This document shows positions 40,401 through 48,731 of a DNA stretch of 64,000 nucleotides, piece after piece (position 1 is the first letter of the stretch; each line of letters starts with the position of its first letter). The notes under the pieces were generated by a model. The model searched no databases. It saw nothing but the letters and a program-made list of their open reading frames with translations, and was not told where the DNA came from. Origin of the DNA: Actinomycetota bacterium (GTDB taxonomy: Bacteria; Actinomycetota; UBA4738; CADDZG01; WHSQ01). The DNA lies in contig JAUJNU010000003.1 in assembly GCA_030448085.1 (NCBI GenBank), forward strand, positions 37,143 to 101,142, in the 5' to 3' direction. The position numbers and the translations under genes are program-made.

Positions 40401-41407
40401 ACCGTGGGGGCCCCTGTCGCGGCCTCGCTCATCCGCTCCATCGAGGAGATGTAGTCACCGCTGATGAGGTTGTTCCCCTCGAGGAACTCGGGGTGCTCGC
40501 CCAGGGTGACGAAGTTGGCGAGGGGCTTCGGGTCGGCCGGGTCACTCACGTCGTCGAAGCGGACCACCGAGAGCGAGAGGTCCCCGTCCGTCTGCGGATA
40601 ACCCGCAGGCGTGCCGTCGTCGGCGATGCTCGGGCCGAACGAATGCTTCTGGGTGTCGTCGAAGAACCCGGTGGCCGCTCCCATCCGCACCGGCACCATC
40701 TCGTTCGAGGCGTTGATCACCGCCAGCGCCATCTGGTTCGCGAGGTATTCGAAGAAGCGAACGTCGAACGCGTCCTGGAACAACATGACACCCCAGGAGG
40801 GACTGGAGTAGTAGGGGGAGGTGTGATTGTGGCTGACCCCGATCACGAGGTTCGAGTGGTCGATCCCGGTGGGCTGGCAGCCGCCTTCGGGAACCTTCGA
40901 GGGCGTTGGCCCGGTGACCGGACAGGCGCCGAGAGCGACCTGCGCGTCGTATTCCTCCAAGATGCCGGCGACGCGCGTGTTGAGGAGGTCCTGAGGGATG
41001 TAGAGATCGTTCTTCACGAGTGCCACCCTCGTCCGCTCGTCGGTCAGCGGGTCCTCACCCTCGACCACGATCGCCCGAGCTGAGAGCCGTGACTGGATAC
41101 CGTAGGAGGGCACGTTCTTCGTCTGCTGCCCGTACGGGTCGAGGTTGTGGACCGGCTCGTCTGCGTCGGAGTCCTGGGTGCTCGCGTACTGCCCGGCGGA
41201 AACGCCTACGTGGAAAGTGGCGTCGACGACGGAAACCCCGGCCCTGGCCGCGTTCTCGGTTAGGGGGCCTTGGTACGCAGCGGTCGCGCCCCGGGCGCTC
41301 GGGCGAGAGGCCTCTTTGGCGCTCAGCGAGGTGAGGGCAAGGCTCACGACGAGGCTGGTCGCAACCACCAGTGAAAGAAGAAGTACCGGAACACGGCGAA
41401 CGCCCAT
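37451..41407 (-). CDS. Very large secreted neutral-ceramidase-like protein
   Basis: A 1318-residue exported protein with an unbroken frame. Residues 1-30 form a signal or anchor (VPVLLLSLVVATSLVVSLAL). Residues about 50-720 resemble neutral ceramidases, zinc amidases that cleave sphingolipid N-acyl bonds: VSVVDATFHVGVSAGQY, LVIGVSHNHTSPYYSS (the position of the family's HTHSGP motif), FVTLGEHPEFLEGNN and VFVQNNTGTAED (position of the family's NAGD region). Both motifs are altered, so the substrate may not be ceramide. A middle region has FDVTNLVWVGGSNYQDDP; the C-terminal 250 residues are Cys-rich, Ig-like repeats (SGEVIPEPGCTGPYSVKIRK). ATG 41407 with AGGGGG upstream is preferred to 41437. 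Confidence 0.75.
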   Translation of the reverse strand: MGVRRVPVLLLSLVVATSLVVSLALTSLSAKEASRPSARGATAAYQGPLTENAARAGVSVVDATFHVGVSAGQYASTQDSDADEPVHNLDPYGQQTKNVPSYGIQSRLSARAIVVEGEDPLTDERTRVALVKNDLYIPQDLLNTRVAGILEEYDAQVALGACPVTGPTPSKVPEGGCQPTGIDHSNLVIGVSHNHTSPYYSSPSWGVMLFQDAFDVRFFEYLANQMALAVINASNEMVPVRMGAATGFFDDTQKHSFGPSIADDGTPAGYPQTDGDLSLSVVRFDDVSDPADPKPLANFVTLGEHPEFLEGNNLISGDYISSMERMSEAATGAPTVFVQNNTGTAEDDSDCKAHACSERREFGHREYAQAERGGRFMADAIVRTWSDIARCSIELTEPGECSDRAERLPSYDKKVVPFETDFVVGVNDKQFAPPYSHPYPSVSNCRTHEAFNGNPGVPIAGVPDCERIDDESDGFFRDVVEQIPPPFNPGFTYNELKKAGIPLPDNYGAPSYGGLQETFQVHLQAVRLGGVGITVCPCEQWSDQSRNIKTRLDKTPDNQWVGFDWSTICSHDPATGKWSCPGGRDGHSGQPLNEDGTPIEPVTAGEWERMVAQVRNDARGWDAGFEACEPQLVNDGQCPLRAETDPADPDLIKGNFTQTPFTPAEHEGEPFPAEPTQQGYDLVLPVGMANDYWGYIASYREYQRGDHYRKALTGLGAHSSDFLATRLVTMAANLNGGPDYPYNALDTAYMVDGAHQFARAEVIGNDGKAYTAAYDRQKPRDGGVPHIVSHPQPIERFDVTNLVWVGGSNYQDDPQVRVERRLPDGTWTLAGDMTGEVVATVDYPKNDTELAAWRAGLYRWRWTASWEAFDSDIDTGRGNQTPTGTYRFRVNGLHHEGAGVETPYALTSNPFQVSPWDGITVPDMSYSPGQLDFSVGPVRTKDFYPKYPFRRCVRDGAECLDRVRSISVGPIDYPDTWAPLKLPQGQPETGDILFPRLERTYISCVDVGRCFTVDPEEPELYCFSCTFRPWVDTGTSASAEVTVYREDGTVELIPAVKQPSQGTGADGLKDRWSAPLNLAPGDVAFVNKKGVKDTFGEINGACYGPITTDNPAPTSTRMAACPTVQGGGAGALQVTIRASKPRTSYMESTRFSGEVIPEPGCTGPYSVKIRKRRHDGNTFKYARSVKVAADNTWRFVRRSKVNADYSATVEPTNCTGDTSDATTVLVKAHVKVKEVGCGRHTSYVAGRVRPDHKGTDVVLRRRRDERWRTAARDVLDGESRFRLEMPSCKGRYRVVWPEQGSLNLRGWAPVPIPPKPQF

Positions 41408-41461
41408 CGAGAACCCCCTAAAGGCCGCGATCCCCACGCGGATGGCGCCATCGTACGCTGG

Positions 41462-41947
41462 CTAGACGGGAAAGATCTCCCCCTCTACGTCCCCGTTCTC
41501 GATCCAAAGGATGCCCATCGATGTGAAGGGCGCCTGTCTCTTCCAGGTGGGGCTTCCGGGGTTGAACAGAAGGAGCCCGTCCTCGTCCTCGTTCCACGGG
41601 ATGTGGGAGTGTCCGAACACCACGACGCGAGAACGAGGGAACCTCTGTTTCATCGCCCGGCGCCTCGTGCCTTTCGAACCGGAGTCGTGCGTCATCGAGA
41701 TGAGCATCCCGCCTAGCTCGACAGTCGCCTCCTCCGGCGCCCCCCACGCCCGCACATCGTGCCCGTCGCAATTGCCCGCGACCACCGTCAGCGGCGCCAG
41801 CGCGCTGAGCTCGTCGAGGAGGCCCGGATCGACGACGTCTCCCGCATGAAGGATGTGGTCCGCGGACTCGAGGTACGGCCACGCCCCCATCGGCACGGTT
41901 CGTGACATCCCTCTCGTGTGGGTGTCGGCGACGACGACTACCTTCAC
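41462..41947 (-). CDS. Metallophosphoesterase (YfcE/MJ0936 type)
   Basis: A 161-residue phosphodiesterase. Metal motifs in order: VVADTHTRGM (DxH), ILHAGDVVDP (GD), VVAGNCDGHD (GNCD), MLISMTHDSG and VVFGHSHIPW (GHxH), ending LLLFNPGSPTWKR. It starts with GTG 41947, overlapping the TGA of the rhodanese-ThiF gene by 2 nt, so the two are translationally coupled. Substrate unknown. Confidence 0.9.
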   Translation of the reverse strand: MKVVVVADTHTRGMSRTVPMGAWPYLESADHILHAGDVVDPGLLDELSALAPLTVVAGNCDGHDVRAWGAPEEATVELGGMLISMTHDSGSKGTRRRAMKQRFPRSRVVVFGHSHIPWNEDEDGLLLFNPGSPTWKRQAPFTSMGILWIENGDVEGEIFPV

Positions 41948-43097
41948 GCCGAGCCGGTCGAAGTCGCCTCTCGGGGTAGGCCGGCCACCGCACCTTTCCC
42001 GCACGCGGGGCAAGAGGGGTCCCGACGAACCTTTACCTCCGAGAACCGGGTCGCCTGGGCGTCGAACGTGAGCAGTCGTCCCACCAGAGGCTCCCCGTAA
42101 CCGACTATCAGCTTCAACGCCTCGTTCGCCTGGAGACATCCAACGATTCCCGGGAGCACGCCCAGGACACCTGCCTCACTTCAGGTAGGCGCCAGCTCCG
42201 GCGGCGGCGCCTCGGGGAACAAGCACCTGTAACAGGGCCCTTCGAAGGGGATGAACGTCGAAGCCATCCCTTCGAAGCGGAAGATCGAACCGTGGATGAC
42301 CGGCTTGCGCAAGGCCACCGCAGTGTCGTTCACGACGTAGCGAGTCTCGAAGTTGTCGCAGCCGTCGACGATCACGTCGTACTGGCTGAGGAGGTCGCGT
42401 TAGTCTCGTCGATCCTGAAGGGGTGGATCTTCACGTTCACATCGGGGTTGAGCTCGCCGATCGCCGCCGCTGCGGACTCGGCTTTCAGCTCCCCCACCGA
42501 CTCCGTGGAGTGGATCACCTGCCTTTGGAGATTGCTCGTCTCGACGACATCGGAGTCGACGATGCCGATCGTCCCCACGCCCGCCGCGGCCAGATAGAGC
42601 AGCGCAGGGGAGCCCAACCCCCCCGCTCCGATGGCGAGGACCTTCGATCGGAGCAGTGATATCTGCCCCCTCTCACCCACCTCGGGCAGCAGGAGGTGGC
42701 GCGAATAGCGATCCCTGGCATCGAGACCGAGCATCTTCGGTACCTCGAAATCGAAGCCCCGGTCCCTCCACAGTGAGAACCCCCCAGCGAGGGAGGTGAC
42801 GTTCGTGTAACCGAGCTCTTCGAGGGTCTTGGTGACGAATGCGCTGCGGACACCGCCGGCGCAGTAGACGACGATCTCTGCATCCTTGTCCGGCAGCACG
42901 TCCTCCACCCGGCTCTCGAGGTGGGCGCGTGACAGGTGCGCGGCCCCCGGGATCATCCCCCGCTCTACCTCGTCCTGCTCCCGGACGTCGAGGAGCCGGG
43001 GACGGGAGCCGGCCCCCAGCCGCTCGTTCAGCTGGTCGGGCCCCGTCTCCTTGATGGAGGCCCGGACACGCGCCAGGACCTCCCGAAAGTTAGACAT
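41944..43097 (-). CDS. Rhodanese-ThiF/MoeB fusion (sulfur-carrier adenylyltransferase), frameshifted
   Basis: About 385 residues. Residues 20-115 form a rhodanese domain with active-site Cys in EIVVYCAGGVRSAFVTKTLE. From about 130 a ThiF/MoeB domain follows: RYSRHLLLPEVGERGQISLL, VLAIGAGGLGSPALLYLAAA (nucleotide site) and VETSNLQRQVIHSTESVG. The rest is in other frames: DVIVDGCDNFETRYVVND, GPCYRCLFPE and PSCPACGKGAVAG (zinc Cys pairs). Indels lie near 42400 and 42183. It would adenylate and thiolate a MoaD/ThiS-like carrier. The usual MoeZ order is ThiF then rhodanese; here rhodanese comes first. The -10-like box 6 nt before ATG implies a leaderless start. Confidence 0.85.
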
Positions 43098-43103
43098 GTT
43101 CGT

Positions 43104-43109
43104 ACCTTA
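43104..43109 (-). promoter_or_regulatory. Predicted -10 box, leaderless start of the rhodanese-ThiF gene
   Basis: TAAGGT on the minus strand ends 6 nt before ATG 43097. Confidence 0.45.
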
Positions 43110-43131
43110 CGATACTTGTAAAAGGACTGGA

Positions 43132-43380
43132 TCAGGCTTCGAGGGCGGCCTGGACCTCGAAGACCGTGGGATTCACGAGGAGAGCACCGTTGATCTGGAC
43201 CGTGGGCACCACCCGGAAGCCGCCTGTTTTCGCCTCGATCTGCGCGCCCAGGTGAGGCTGCTCGTCGATGTCGACCTCCTGCACCTCTATCCCCACCTCC
43301 GCCAGCTGCCGCTTGAGCCTGCGGCAGTAGCCGCACCAGGTGGTGGAGTACATCGTTATCGGCTCGTCCATGGTCGGCAT
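43132..43380 (-). CDS. Mycoredoxin/glutaredoxin-like protein
   Basis: An 82-residue thioredoxin-fold protein with active site TTWCGYCRRLKRQL, a cis-Pro region RVVPTVQINGALL and the final NPTVFEVQAAL. CGYC and the length match mycobacterial mycoredoxin-1, which reduces mycothiol mixed disulfides. ATG 43380 is chosen for the AGGAGA six nt upstream; longer forms lack similarity. This supports a mycothiol-using host. It lies 34 nt upstream of the rhodanese-ThiF gene on the same strand. Confidence 0.88.
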   Translation of the reverse strand: MPTMDEPITMYSTTWCGYCRRLKRQLAEVGIEVQEVDIDEQPHLGAQIEAKTGGFRVVPTVQINGALLVNPTVFEVQAALEA

Positions 43381-43458
43381 CTGTTCTCCTCGTCTCGCTA
43401 AGGCAAGATAACGACCTCTCATGGATACCCATTCCCCCCTCCCCCAGCAGCCGAACCC

Positions 43459-44505
43459 GTGAAAGCCGTCGTTTTCGCGGGCGAGGGTCGGGTCCGGGTG
43501 GAGGACCTCCCGCAACCCGAGGTGGAGTCACCGACCGACGCGGTGGTGAGGATCTCGCTGTCGGCGATATGCGGGAGCGACCTCCACCTCCTCAGCGGGA
43601 AGACCGCGGGCATGAGGGTGGGCTCTGTGATCGGGCACGAGTTCGTCGGCGAGGTCACCGACGCGGGGGCGACGGCCGGTGTCGAGACGGGCACGAGGGT
43701 GGTGGGGTCGTTCCTCATCGCCTGCGGGGGATGCACCCACTGCAGCGCGGGCCGGTACAACTTCTGCCTCAAGAGGCGCGCCCTCGGCCTGGGCACCCTC
43801 ACAGGGGACCTCGATGGGGCGCAGGCGGAATACGTCCGGGTTCCGAACGCGGGATTGAACCTGCACCCACTGCGGGCAGAGCTGGCCGGGCTGGCCGACG
43901 AGCAGGCGCTCTTCTGCGGCGACGTTCTGGCCACCGGCTTCTACGCCGCCGCGCTGGCAGACGCGGCACCGAAGACCACCGTCCTGGTGATGGGGGCGGG
44001 GCCGATCGGCCTCTTCACGGCCGGGGGCCTGGTGCGGAAGGGCGCTCGCACGATCGTTGCAGACACCGATGCCGGGCGGGCCCGGTTCGCCCAGGACAGG
44101 ATGGGGTTCGAGTCCATCCATCTCGGCGACGACGCCTCCGCCCAGGTCGCCGAGGTCACCGCTGGGGCGATGGCCGACATAGTCGTGGACGCGGTCGGAT
44201 CGATACCCGCGGTCAAGACCGGCATGCGGTGCGTTCGGGACGGAGGCCGCATCGTCGTCATCGGCGTGTACGGCGCCGAAAGACTCGAGTTGTCCATGGG
44301 GATGGCCTGGGTCAGAGGCATCGAGTTGAGGTTCGGGGGCATGGCCAACGTCCAGGGTGTGTGGGACGAGGCGCTCGAGGCAGTCAGGTCGGGGGAGGTG
44401 GAGCCGTCGAAGGTGGTCTCCCACCGCCTCCCCATCGACGAGGCGGAGTCCGCCTACGAGCTGTTCGCGGCCAGGGCCGCTATGAAGGTGCTGCTACTGC
44501 CGTGA
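43459..44505 (+). CDS. Zinc-dependent alcohol dehydrogenase family protein
   Basis: A 348-residue medium-chain dehydrogenase. The catalytic zinc site uses AICGSDLHLL and IGHEFVGEV; the structural zinc Cys cluster is IACGGCTHCSAGRYNFC. The NAD-binding site is VLVMGAGPIGLFTAGGLV. The family includes threonine, sorbitol and glutathione-independent formaldehyde dehydrogenases; the substrate is not evident. It starts with GTG, giving VKAVVFAGEGRVRVED. It diverges from the mycoredoxin gene and converges on tatA. Confidence 0.9.
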   Translation: MKAVVFAGEGRVRVEDLPQPEVESPTDAVVRISLSAICGSDLHLLSGKTAGMRVGSVIGHEFVGEVTDAGATAGVETGTRVVGSFLIACGGCTHCSAGRYNFCLKRRALGLGTLTGDLDGAQAEYVRVPNAGLNLHPLRAELAGLADEQALFCGDVLATGFYAAALADAAPKTTVLVMGAGPIGLFTAGGLVRKGARTIVADTDAGRARFAQDRMGFESIHLGDDASAQVAEVTAGAMADIVVDAVGSIPAVKTGMRCVRDGGRIVVIGVYGAERLELSMGMAWVRGIELRFGGMANVQGVWDEALEAVRSGEVEPSKVVSHRLPIDEAESAYELFAARAAMKVLLLP

Positions 44506-44511
44506 CGCCTA

Positions 44512-44793
44512 CTAAGCGTCCGCGACGTCCAGGAGACGCTGACGCTCGGCGACTATCTCGGTAGCCGGCTTCGCGCATCCGGGGCAGAACTTCGAGTCCG
44601 CCGCCACAGAGATCCCGCAGAACGGGCACGGGCCCTCTACCGGCGGGGCAACCGCCCCCTCCTTGATCCCCGCCTTGAACTCTTTGCTCGCTTGCCCGAC
44701 GGAGCGCGCAAGCTTGGGGAGCCGGGTTGAGCCGAACAGCAGCAGCAGGACGACGAGGAACAGGATGATCTCCACGGGCCCGATCGATGACAT
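44512..44793 (-). CDS. TatA/E-like translocase protein with C-terminal zinc ribbon
   Basis: A 93-residue protein. Residues 1-45 are TatA-like: the membrane helix PVEIILFLVVLLLLFG, then the hinge and amphipathic helix STRLPKLARSVGQASKEFK. Residues 55-75 are a zinc ribbon with two CxxC pairs (GPCPFCGI and KFCPGCAK). TatA oligomers form the pore of the twin-arginine translocase. A zinc ribbon is not part of ordinary TatA and could contact a partner or substrate. No tatB or tatC lies in the window. It sits 11 nt downstream of the LLM oxidoreductase on the same strand. Confidence 0.85.
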   Translation of the reverse strand: MSSIGPVEIILFLVVLLLLFGSTRLPKLARSVGQASKEFKAGIKEGAVAPPVEGPCPFCGISVAADSKFCPGCAKPATEIVAERQRLLDVADA

Positions 44794-44804
44794 TTCGTCT
44801 CCTC

Positions 44805-45813
44805 CTAGCCGATCCGGGAGGCCACTTCGGCCCCCACGAGCTCGATGTCCTCGAGGTCGCTGAGCTGGAAAGGCAAGGCTCCCAGGGTCACTATCGCTTC
44901 CTCGACCCCGAGATCGGCCAGCTCGCCCAGACGGTCCACGACCTCGTCCACCGTTCCGACCACGTGCGTGCGCCGGAACTCGTCCCAGGATACTGCCGCT
45001 CCGCCGCTACCACCCGGAAGAACGCCCGCGGGGGTGACGTTCTCGAGGCGCTCCAGACGTCGGCCGAGATCGGCCTCGTCCTGCCCGACCATCAGATAGA
45101 CCCCTACGGAGCGCCTGAGGGAGGCGGGGTCCCTGCCCACCTCCTCGCAAGCCCTGTCGGCAACCTCCGAGCGGGACCTGTAGGTCTCCGTTGATCCGAT
45201 CCAGGAGAAGTTCCATCCGTCGGCATGGCGGGCCGCGGCGAGCAGCAGGTCGCCCTTGCTCCCGATCCATATCGGCGGACGGGGCTCGGCGCGGACCGGG
45301 ACGGCAGAGCGCCCCGTCTATGGGATAGAAGCGCCCGCCGAAGGAGAGAGCACCTCGCCCTCGAGCAGCCGTCCGATGATGTGAGCCGACTCACCCATCC
45401 TGCGGATCCTCGTACCGGCTGAGTCGAAGGAGATGCCTGCGGCCGCGTATTCGGGCTCGTACCAGCCACCCCCAGGCCCAGCTCCAGCCGTCCGCCGGAA
45501 AGAAGGTCGAGCGTGGCGGCCATCTTCGCCACCAGGGCCGGGTTTCTCAGATCGTTGCATAGGGTGAGGAGCCGAGCCTGACGCTGGTCGTCGTACCCGC
45601 GAGCGCCGACAGTGTCGTCCAGCACTCGAGGCTTCCCTGGACCTCCGCAGTAGCGCCGTACTTGCCCCAGTCGAGGAACAGGTGGTCCGAGACCCAGACC
45701 GAGTGGAACCCCGACGCCTCCGCGACGCGAGCGGCGGCCAGCACACCTTCCCACGAGGCCGGTCCTCCGGCAAAGGATGTGTCGTAGTGCGGCAAAGCCA
45801 ACCCGAGTCTCAT
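44805..45813 (-). CDS. LLM-class (F420-type) oxidoreductase, frameshifted
   Basis: A luciferase-like flavin/F420 enzyme of about 335 residues. Frames give [18 protein letters not shown] and [18 protein letters not shown] at the N-terminus, then [20 protein letters not shown] and [12 protein letters not shown]. The C-terminal part is [19 protein letters not shown] and [20 protein letters not shown]. Indels lie near 45565, 45470, 45310-45400 and 45110. The N-terminal GLALPHYD pattern fits the F420-dependent group. The -10 box is shared symmetrically with the divergent CBS gene. Confidence 0.85.
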
Positions 45814-45819
45814 CCGGGC

Positions 45820-45829
45820 AGTCTAGAAT
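45820..45829. promoter_or_regulatory. Overlapping divergent -10 boxes (LLM gene and CBS gene)
   Basis: AGTCTAGAAT holds TAGAAT on the plus strand (45824-45829) and TAGACT on the minus strand (45825-45820). The plus box ends 7 nt before the CBS ATG at 45837, and the minus box 6 nt before the LLM ATG at 45813. Only 23 bases separate the two start codons. Confidence 0.55.
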
Positions 45830-45836
45830 CCCTCAC

Positions 45837-46301
45837 ATGAAGGTTTCAGACCTGATGACACCGGCGGCACTGGGCGATTCCGCAGACGACATCCTGCAGG
45901 AGGCCTCGGCCAAGATGTGGCAGCAGCAGACAGGCTCGCTGCTCATCATGGACAGCTCCCGCCTGATCGGTATCGTCACCGAGCGCGACGTTCTAAGGGC
46001 TATCGCCGAGGGGCACGACCCGTCTTCGATCACCCTCCGGGACATCATGACGACCGACCCCGTCACGATCCCTCCCGACACGGGCCTTCGGGATGCGGCC
46101 GGGATCATGTTCGACAAGTGGTTCCGTCACCTCCCGGTCGTGACCAGCGAGGGAGAGGTCGTCGGGATCATCTCGCTCCGGGACCTCCTCAGCCTGGTGG
46201 CGGAGGGGATGACCGAGCCGGCGACACTCGAGACGCTGACCGGGCACCGCCTCGCACGCGATCTGCGCTTGGAGAGGGTCGAAGCCGGGGACCTCGACTA
46301 A
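45837..46301 (+). CDS. CBS-pair domain protein
   Basis: A 154-residue protein consisting of two CBS motifs: MKVSDLMTPAALGDSADDIL with LLIMDSSRLIGIVTERDVLR, and TLRDIMTTDPVTIPPDTGLR with LPVVTSEGEVVGIISLRDLL. Such pairs bind adenine nucleotides and regulate a partner. There is no fused effector. It has no ribosome site upstream and appears leaderless. Confidence 0.92.
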   Translation: MKVSDLMTPAALGDSADDILQEASAKMWQQQTGSLLIMDSSRLIGIVTERDVLRAIAEGHDPSSITLRDIMTTDPVTIPPDTGLRDAAGIMFDKWFRHLPVVTSEGEVVGIISLRDLLSLVAEGMTEPATLETLTGHRLARDLRLERVEAGDLD

Positions 46302-46308
46302 CCCGGAC

Positions 46309-47382
46309 CTAACCGGCGTATTCGCCCACGTCGATCTGCAGGGAAGCCATGCTGAGCTCACGCATCGCGTTGGGCGCCTTGACGATCTCGTCGAGGCAAT
46401 CGACTACCTCGGCGTCGTAAACCGTCCTCTGAGGTCGATCAGCTCTCCCATCGCCTCGTCTACACCGCGGGAGGCCCGATAGACCCTCGTGGAGGTCATC
46501 GCTTCGAAGCTGTCCACGACCCTGATGATGCGGGCCGGCAGCGGGATCTCTTCGCCGGCGAGCCGATTCGGGTAACCGGTGCCGTCGACGTTCTCGTGAT
46601 GACCGAGCACCGCGGCCACGACCTCGGGGTAGAGCTTGATGGGCCGCAGGATGTTCGCGCCCAGCACAGGGTGCGTCCGCATCACGTCCCACTCCTCATC
46701 GTCGAGCGGGGCCGGCTTGGAGAGGATGCTGTCGGGCACTCCCACCTTGCCGACGTCGTGCAGGAGCCCTGCGAGGTAGGAGCGGGTCGGCTCTTCGGCC
46801 CCCAGCTCGGTAGCGAGCTTCTGACACAGCATCGCCACCGAGATGGAATGCCCCTTCGTGTAGGGGTCTCTCGCCTCGAGCGCAGCCACGAGCGACTTGA
46901 TGATGCGGGTGTAGAGGCGGTCGTTCTCGGACGCGCAGGCGGGTCCCCTGGTAGGACTCGAAATACCTGAACACGCACTCGTGGAGTGTCTCCAGGAGGA
47001 AGTCGTCAACCGCCTCGAAGTTCTCCGCGATGAAGGGGCGGATCGCGTGGCGTCCGGAGATCAGAGCCCTTTGGAAGCCCGGCTCCGGCTGCCTGTCGTC
47101 GCGGGCGCGGCGCTCGGCCATCCCGTCGATGACGGTCTGCATCAGGCTCCAATCGTCATCGCGGAAGACCTCGACCAGCCCGGATATCAGCGAGCGGAGG
47201 TAGCGCTCGAGGACCGGGGAGGGAGTGCCGTCTGTGGTGACCGCGAACTTCAGCCACGTGGTGGCGATCGCGTCCTTGTTATGCGTGAGAGTGGTGGCGA
47301 GGCGGCGGGCCGTCTCCTCGCGCTGGGGGCCGAGCAGAGGGTCGACGACCCCTTTCAGCTCCCCCCCGTATCCCTGCCTCAC
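46309..47382 (-). CDS. HD-GYP domain protein (putative cyclic di-GMP phosphodiesterase), frameshifted
   Basis: About 358 residues. The N-terminal 160 residues are an alpha-helical sensor-like region (ARRLATTLTHNKDAIATTWL, FIAENFEAVDDFLLETLHEC). The HD-GYP domain follows in another frame: LEARDPYTKGHSISVAMLCQ, LAGLLHDVGKVGVPDSIL (HD), MRTHPVLGANIL and AAVLGHHENVDGTGYPNRLA (GYP), then IIRVVDSFEAMTSTRVYR. Metal ligands are intact. Indels lie near 46930 and 46430. It begins GTG 47382 after GGGAGG. It may hydrolyse cyclic di-GMP, which would fit the BldD-type regulator in the window. Confidence 0.88.
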
Positions 47383-47558
47383 CCGGACCCTCCCCGTCGA
47401 AGTAGCTAACTAGGAGTAGTTATACCGCTACGCAGAGGACTTAATCCTCCCAACTATTAGGAAATCCCGGACATATGGGGCAAGATTGAGGAAATTTCAG
47501 CCAGAAAACGGGCGGTGTCTAGTTCTTACGGACCATCGGACCAGCAGGACCCGGCCGG

Positions 47559-48731
47559 TTAGATCTTGTGGCGCTCCAAGAGACGTCTCGCGATTACCGT
47601 TTTCTGGATCTCCGAGGTGCCCTCGCCGATCAGCAGGAACGGCGCGTCCCGATAGAGGCGCTCGATCGTGAACTCCTTCGAGTAGCCGTAACCACCGTGG
47701 ACCCGCAGGGACTTCAGCACGATCTCGTTGCACGCCTCGGAGGCGAAGAGCTTCGCCATCCCGGCCTCGAGGTCGGAGCGCTCACCCGCCGACTTCTTCT
47801 CTGCCGCCGACAGGAGCATCAACCGGGCCGCTTCGAGAGTGGTGCCCATCTCGGCGAGGTGGATCTGGATCGCTTGATGCTGGGAGATCGCCTTCCCGAA
47901 GGCCTTTCGCTCCTGGGAGTAGCGGATGGCTTCTTCGAAAGCTCTGGTGGCGACCCCGACGGCGCGAGCGGATACGTTGACCCGCCCCAGTTCGATCGCA
48001 TCGAGGACCTGCCTGAACCCCTGCCCCTCCTCCGGCCCGAGAAGTGATGCGGTGCTGACCCTGAAGTCGGAGAAGTTCATCTCGGTGGTCTCGACGCCCT
48101 TGTAGCCCAACTTCTCGATGTTCTTACCGACATCGAGGCCTGGGGCCGGGGTCGGGTTCCCGGGCTCCTTCTCGATGACCAGCATGCTCATCCCCTTGTG
48201 TGGGGGATCTGCTTCCGGGTCGGTCTTGACCAACGTCATGACGATCCCGGACCTAAGGCCGTTCGTGAGCCACATCTTCTGTCCGTTCAAGACGTACTCG
48301 TCGCCATCCCGTATCGCCTTCGTGCGTATCGCCTGGACGTCGCTTCCAGCCTCCGGCTCGCTCATCGCGAGCGCGGCCCGTATCTCCCCCGTCGCCATGA
48401 GTGGCAGGAGCCTCTGCTTCTGCTCGTCGCTCCCGAACCGGTTGAGGAGATAGCAGCCCATGAAGTGCGTGTTGAGCACACCGGACAGGCTCATCCATCC
48501 ACGTGCCAGCTCCACCACGGTGAGGGCGTAGGTGGTGAGGGACTCGCCGACGCCGCCGAACTCCTCGGGAACGGTGATGCCGAACAGGCCCATCTCCTTC
48601 ATCTGCTCGACGATCTGCTCGGGGTACTCGTCCCTGTGCTCCATCTCGTCGGCTACCGGGATGACTTCCTTCTCCACGAACTCCCGGACCGTCTCGACGA
48701 TCGCTTTCTGCGTGTCGCTCAGTTGGAGCAT
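47559..48731 (-). CDS. Acyl-CoA dehydrogenase
   Basis: FAD-dependent alpha,beta-desaturase of acyl-CoA, 390 residues from ATG 48731. Motifs: ITVPEEFGGVGESLTTYALT, AALAMSEPEAGSDVQAIRTK, GQKMWLTNGLRSGIV, QERKAFGKAISQHQAIQ and GGYGYSKEFTIERLYRD with LIGEGTSEIQKTV (catalytic Glu region). All are standard for short or medium-chain enzymes. The start overlaps the stop of the CitE-like gene (TGATG). The 176 bases upstream of the HD-GYP gene lie beyond its 3' end and hold no gene. Confidence 0.95.
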   Translation of the reverse strand: MLQLSDTQKAIVETVREFVEKEVIPVADEMEHRDEYPEQIVEQMKEMGLFGITVPEEFGGVGESLTTYALTVVELARGWMSLSGVLNTHFMGCYLLNRFGSDEQKQRLLPLMATGEIRAALAMSEPEAGSDVQAIRTKAIRDGDEYVLNGQKMWLTNGLRSGIVMTLVKTDPEADPPHKGMSMLVIEKEPGNPTPAPGLDVGKNIEKLGYKGVETTEMNFSDFRVSTASLLGPEEGQGFRQVLDAIELGRVNVSARAVGVATRAFEEAIRYSQERKAFGKAISQHQAIQIHLAEMGTTLEAARLMLLSAAEKKSAGERSDLEAGMAKLFASEACNEIVLKSLRVHGGYGYSKEFTIERLYRDAPFLLIGEGTSEIQKTVIARRLLERHKI

